Positions 5,288 through 7,429 of a DNA stretch of 7,429 nucleotides are shown here, one piece after another (position 1 is the stretch's first letter; every line of letters begins with the position of its first letter). This stretch comes from Bacteriovoracaceae bacterium. Its GTDB lineage: Bacteria; Bdellovibrionota; UBA1018. Location of the stretch: the NCBI GenBank assembly GCA_023250795.1, contig JAHFAB010000083.1, positions 1 through 7,429 of the forward strand, in the 5' to 3' direction. The notes beneath the pieces are model-generated. The model saw only the letters and a program-made list of their open reading frames with translations. It searched no databases and was not told the origin of the DNA. Both the position numbers and the translations under genes were made by a program.

Positions 5288-7429
5288 TTAATGCTTTACT
5301 GCTCCAGAAGTGCCTTTGCCGTACTCATCCCGGGCTAATTCGCCCAGTCGAAACCGTGCTAAGGCTAAATCATCCGTCTTTCTGGCCAAAAATCGCTCTG
5401 GATCTTCGAGAAGTAGGGCGATCCTCAGAGCCTGATCTGCATGTTCCACCGCAATAATTTTCATCCCCTCAGTGACTTCTTTTGGGATTTTCTTAAGATC
5501 TGGCACATTTCCCTTGGGAATCAGCACTGTTTTGATATTTCCCACTTTTGCGGCGAGCAATTTCTCTTTTAGCCCCCCGATAGGCAAAACTCGGCCTCGA
5601 AGGGTGATTTCACCCGTCATTGCCACATCTTTTTTAATCTGAATCTTCGTCAAAGCACTCGTGATAGCTGTAGCCATTGTAATTCCAGCCGAAGGACCGT
5701 CTTTAGGCACAGCTCCCTCTGGGACATGGAGGTGAATATCAATTGACTGATAAAAATCCCGCTCTAACCCCAGAAGCTCAGCGCGCGATCTCACATAACT
5801 CATTGCAGTTGCTGCAGATTCCTGCATCACTTCGCCTAATTTTCCAGTGATTTTCACCTGCCCTTTACCCGGCACCACGGTCACTTCGATTTGAAGCAAA
5901 TCTCCGCCTGCCTCCGTATAGGCCAAACCATTGGCGAGACCAATCTCGGGGTGATCCTCGACCTTCCCTTGGGCATACTTCGGTGGTCCTAAAAGCTCCT
6001 CTAGATCTGCGGCCATGATTCTCACCAAATGTTGGTCAGAGATCACAGCTTCTTTCAATACGGCCCCGATTAAGGGAGTCCCGTTCTTGTTTTTTACAAT
6101 CTTTGCTTTCTTATCAGCAATCACAGAAGAGTCCGTCACGACCACTTTTTCAGCCGACCTGCGTTCTACTATTTTTCGAGCCACTTTCCTACAAAGCGTG
6201 GCCACTGAGCGCTCTAGACCTCGCACTCCTGCCTCTCGCGTATAGAGCCTGATCAGAGCATAAACCGCGTCGTCTGTAATTTCGAGATCTCCGATCTTGA
6301 GTCCATGTGCGGTCATCTGTTTTTGAATGAGATATTTCTGCACAATATTAAATTTTTCAACCTCTGTATAACCCGAAATCGTGATCACTTCCATTCGATC
6401 TAACAATGGCTTCGGGATCGTATGAAGTGCATTCGCAGTCAAAATAAACATCACTTTGGACAAATCATAATCCACTTCCAAATAGTGATCTCCGAATGCC
6501 ACATTCTGTTCTGGATCTAAGACCTCTAATAAGGCCGAAGAAGGATCGCCGCGAAAATCCATGCTCATTTTATCGACTTCATCGAGTAGAAATACAGGAT
6601 TCGAAGTGCCCGCTTTTTTCAACGATTGGACGATCTTCCCCGGAAGAGCTCCGACGTAAGTGCGTCTATGGCCACGGATCTCTGCCTCGTCTCTCACTCC
6701 GCCCAGAGAACAGCGAACGAATTTCTTATTCAAAGACCTGGCAATGGATTTGGCCAAAGATGTCTTTCCCACCCCTGGAGGACCTGCAAAACAAAGGATC
6801 TGCCCTTTGCTATTATCTGTCAGCACACGAACGGCTAAGTACTCCAAAATTCTCTCTTTGACCTCTTCGAGCCCGTAATGATCCTCATCCAAAACACCTT
6901 GTGCCATTTGCACATCGTTTCGATCCGCACTGTATTCTGCCCAAGGCAAACTAATCATCCAGTCAATGTAGTTTCGAATGACCGTGGCTTCAGCCGACAT
7001 CGGGGACATCATCTTGAGTTTTTTCAACTCTCGAGTCGCTTTTTCCTTCGCTTCTTTACTCATGGGTTTGGTGCGAATTTGTTTTTCAATAGACAATAAT
7101 TCGACCTTAAACTCGTCTTTTTCCCCAAGTTCTTTTTGAATCGCTTGCATCTGCTCGTTGAGGTAATATTCTTTTTGTGAGCGCTCCATCTGCTTCTTCA
7201 CTCGAGTTCGAATGCGGCGCTCGACTTGTAAAATCTCAATTTCCCCTTGCATGAGCTGGAGGAGTTTTTCGAGACGCTTGGAAGAGTCTACTAGTTCTAA
7301 AATCTCTTGTTTGTCTTCTAATTTAAGATTCAGATGTGCAACGATCAGGTCTGCTAGACGTGAAGGCTCTTCGATCCCATTCACACTCATGAGCATTTCC
7401 GGGGGAATGCGTTTATTGAGCTTCACATA
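5288..7429 (-). CDS. lon: ATP-dependent protease La (Lon), 5'-truncated by window edge
   Basis: Lon is a cytoplasmic AAA+ serine protease that unfolds and degrades damaged and regulatory proteins. The frame is open to the right edge (Tyr-Val precede KLNKRIPPE), so the GTG at 7426 is an internal Val and most of the N-terminal substrate-binding domain (~140 residues by comparison with E. coli) lies outside. Counting from that Val: coiled-coil region with [19 protein letters not shown] (79-97), Walker A GPPGVGKT (215-222), Walker B VFLLDE (278-283), candidate arginine finger in LLDRME (Arg344), catalytic Ser579 in PKDGPSAGI and Lys622 in [10 protein letters not shown]. Ser-Lys spacing is 43, as in E. 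coli (679/722), whereas Walker Lys to Ser is 358 against 317 there, revealing ~41 extra residues, probably near 425-475. The tail after Lys622 is also ~28 residues longer than in E. coli. Its stop lies 84 bp before rpsL, which has its own promoter. Confidence 0.97.
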   Translation of the reverse strand, partial: YVKLNKRIPPEMLMSVNGIEEPSRLADLIVAHLNLKLEDKQEILELVDSSKRLEKLLQLMQGEIEILQVERRIRTRVKKQMERSQKEYYLNEQMQAIQKELGEKDEFKVELLSIEKQIRTKPMSKEAKEKATRELKKLKMMSPMSAEATVIRNYIDWMISLPWAEYSADRNDVQMAQGVLDEDHYGLEEVKERILEYLAVRVLTDNSKGQILCFAGPPGVGKTSLAKSIARSLNKKFVRCSLGGVRDEAEIRGHRRTYVGALPGKIVQSLKKAGTSNPVFLLDEVDKMSMDFRGDPSSALLEVLDPEQNVAFGDHYLEVDYDLSKVMFILTANALHTIPKPLLDRMEVITISGYTEVEKFNIVQKYLIQKQMTAHGLKIGDLEITDDAVYALIRLYTREAGVRGLERSVATLCRKVARKIVERRSAEKVVVTDSSVIADKKAKIVKNKNGTPLIGAVLKEAVISDQHLVRIMAADLEELLGPPKYAQGKVEDHPEIGLANGLAYTEAGGDLLQIEVTVVPGKGQVKITGKLGEVMQESAATAMSYVRSRAELLGLERDFYQSIDIHLHVPEGAVPKDGPSAGITMATAITSALTKIQIKKDVAMTGEITLRGRVLPIGGLKEKLLAAKVGNIKTVLIPKGNVPDLKKIPKEVTEGMKIIAVEHADQALRIALLLEDPERFLARKTDDLALARFRLGELARDEYGKGTSGAVKH

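Noticed and set aside
5194..5457. Plus-strand frame across the lon-rpsL junction
   Set aside because: It is antisense to the rpsL promoter and the lon 3' end, and its translation shows no family features.
6496..7099. Several overlapping plus-strand frames opposite lon
   Set aside because: All are antisense to the conserved AAA+ and coiled-coil regions of lon; the long frames follow from its codon usage.
7424..7426. GTG as the start of a short Lon
   Set aside because: The frame continues to the window edge and the residues align with an internal part of Lon, so this is a Val in a gene cut by the window.
1..7429. CRISPR array, insertion sequence, tRNA or rRNA gene
   Set aside because: No regularly spaced direct repeats, transposase motifs with terminal repeats, or tRNA/rRNA signatures were seen by reading; coding regions fill nearly the whole window.

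Overview
This window is mostly bacterial housekeeping DNA with a short accessory patch at its left end. The organism looks like a Gram-negative, proteobacteria-like bacterium: it has a GreB-type cleavage factor, a LonA protease and a compact S12-S7-EF-G operon. The Lon C-terminal tail and the gene mix would fit a deltaproteobacterial or Bdellovibrionota-like lineage, but that placement is an impression from sequence, not a demonstrated assignment. Base composition is uneven: the bases at 601-660, inside the accessory ATPase, are 28% G+C, while 6661-6720 inside lon are 60%.

Layout, left to right. 1-347 (+) is the 3' part of a VapC-like PIN-domain RNase toxin gene cut by the window edge. 295-1485 (-) is an AAA_14/DUF4143-type ATPase whose 3' end overlaps the toxin gene tail to tail by 53 bp. 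1501-1644 is a divergent intergenic region unusually rich in inverted repeats. 1645-2133 (+) is greB. After only 8 bp comes the 3' end of a minus-strand block read from right to left: lon (5' end outside the window), rpsL (S12), rpsG (S7) and fusA (EF-G).

The right-hand block is a str-type operon. A convincing sigma-70-like promoter sits directly after the lon stop codon, so rpsL-rpsG-fusA can be transcribed independently of lon. The best terminator candidate for fusA lies inside the 3' end of the convergent greB gene. No tuf gene follows fusA and no rpoC precedes rpsL, both of which are common neighbours elsewhere. Together these genes cover translation (S12, S7, EF-G), rescue of backtracked RNA polymerase (GreB) and protein quality control (Lon).

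I do not see a clearly new multi-gene system. The points most worth a second look are the triple AGTGT half-site array at the ATPase start, an alanine-rich extension on ribosomal protein S12, a dyad inside the rpsL promoter spacer, and a roughly 41-residue excess in Lon between the ATPase and protease sites. No tRNA, rRNA, CRISPR array or insertion sequence was recognised.
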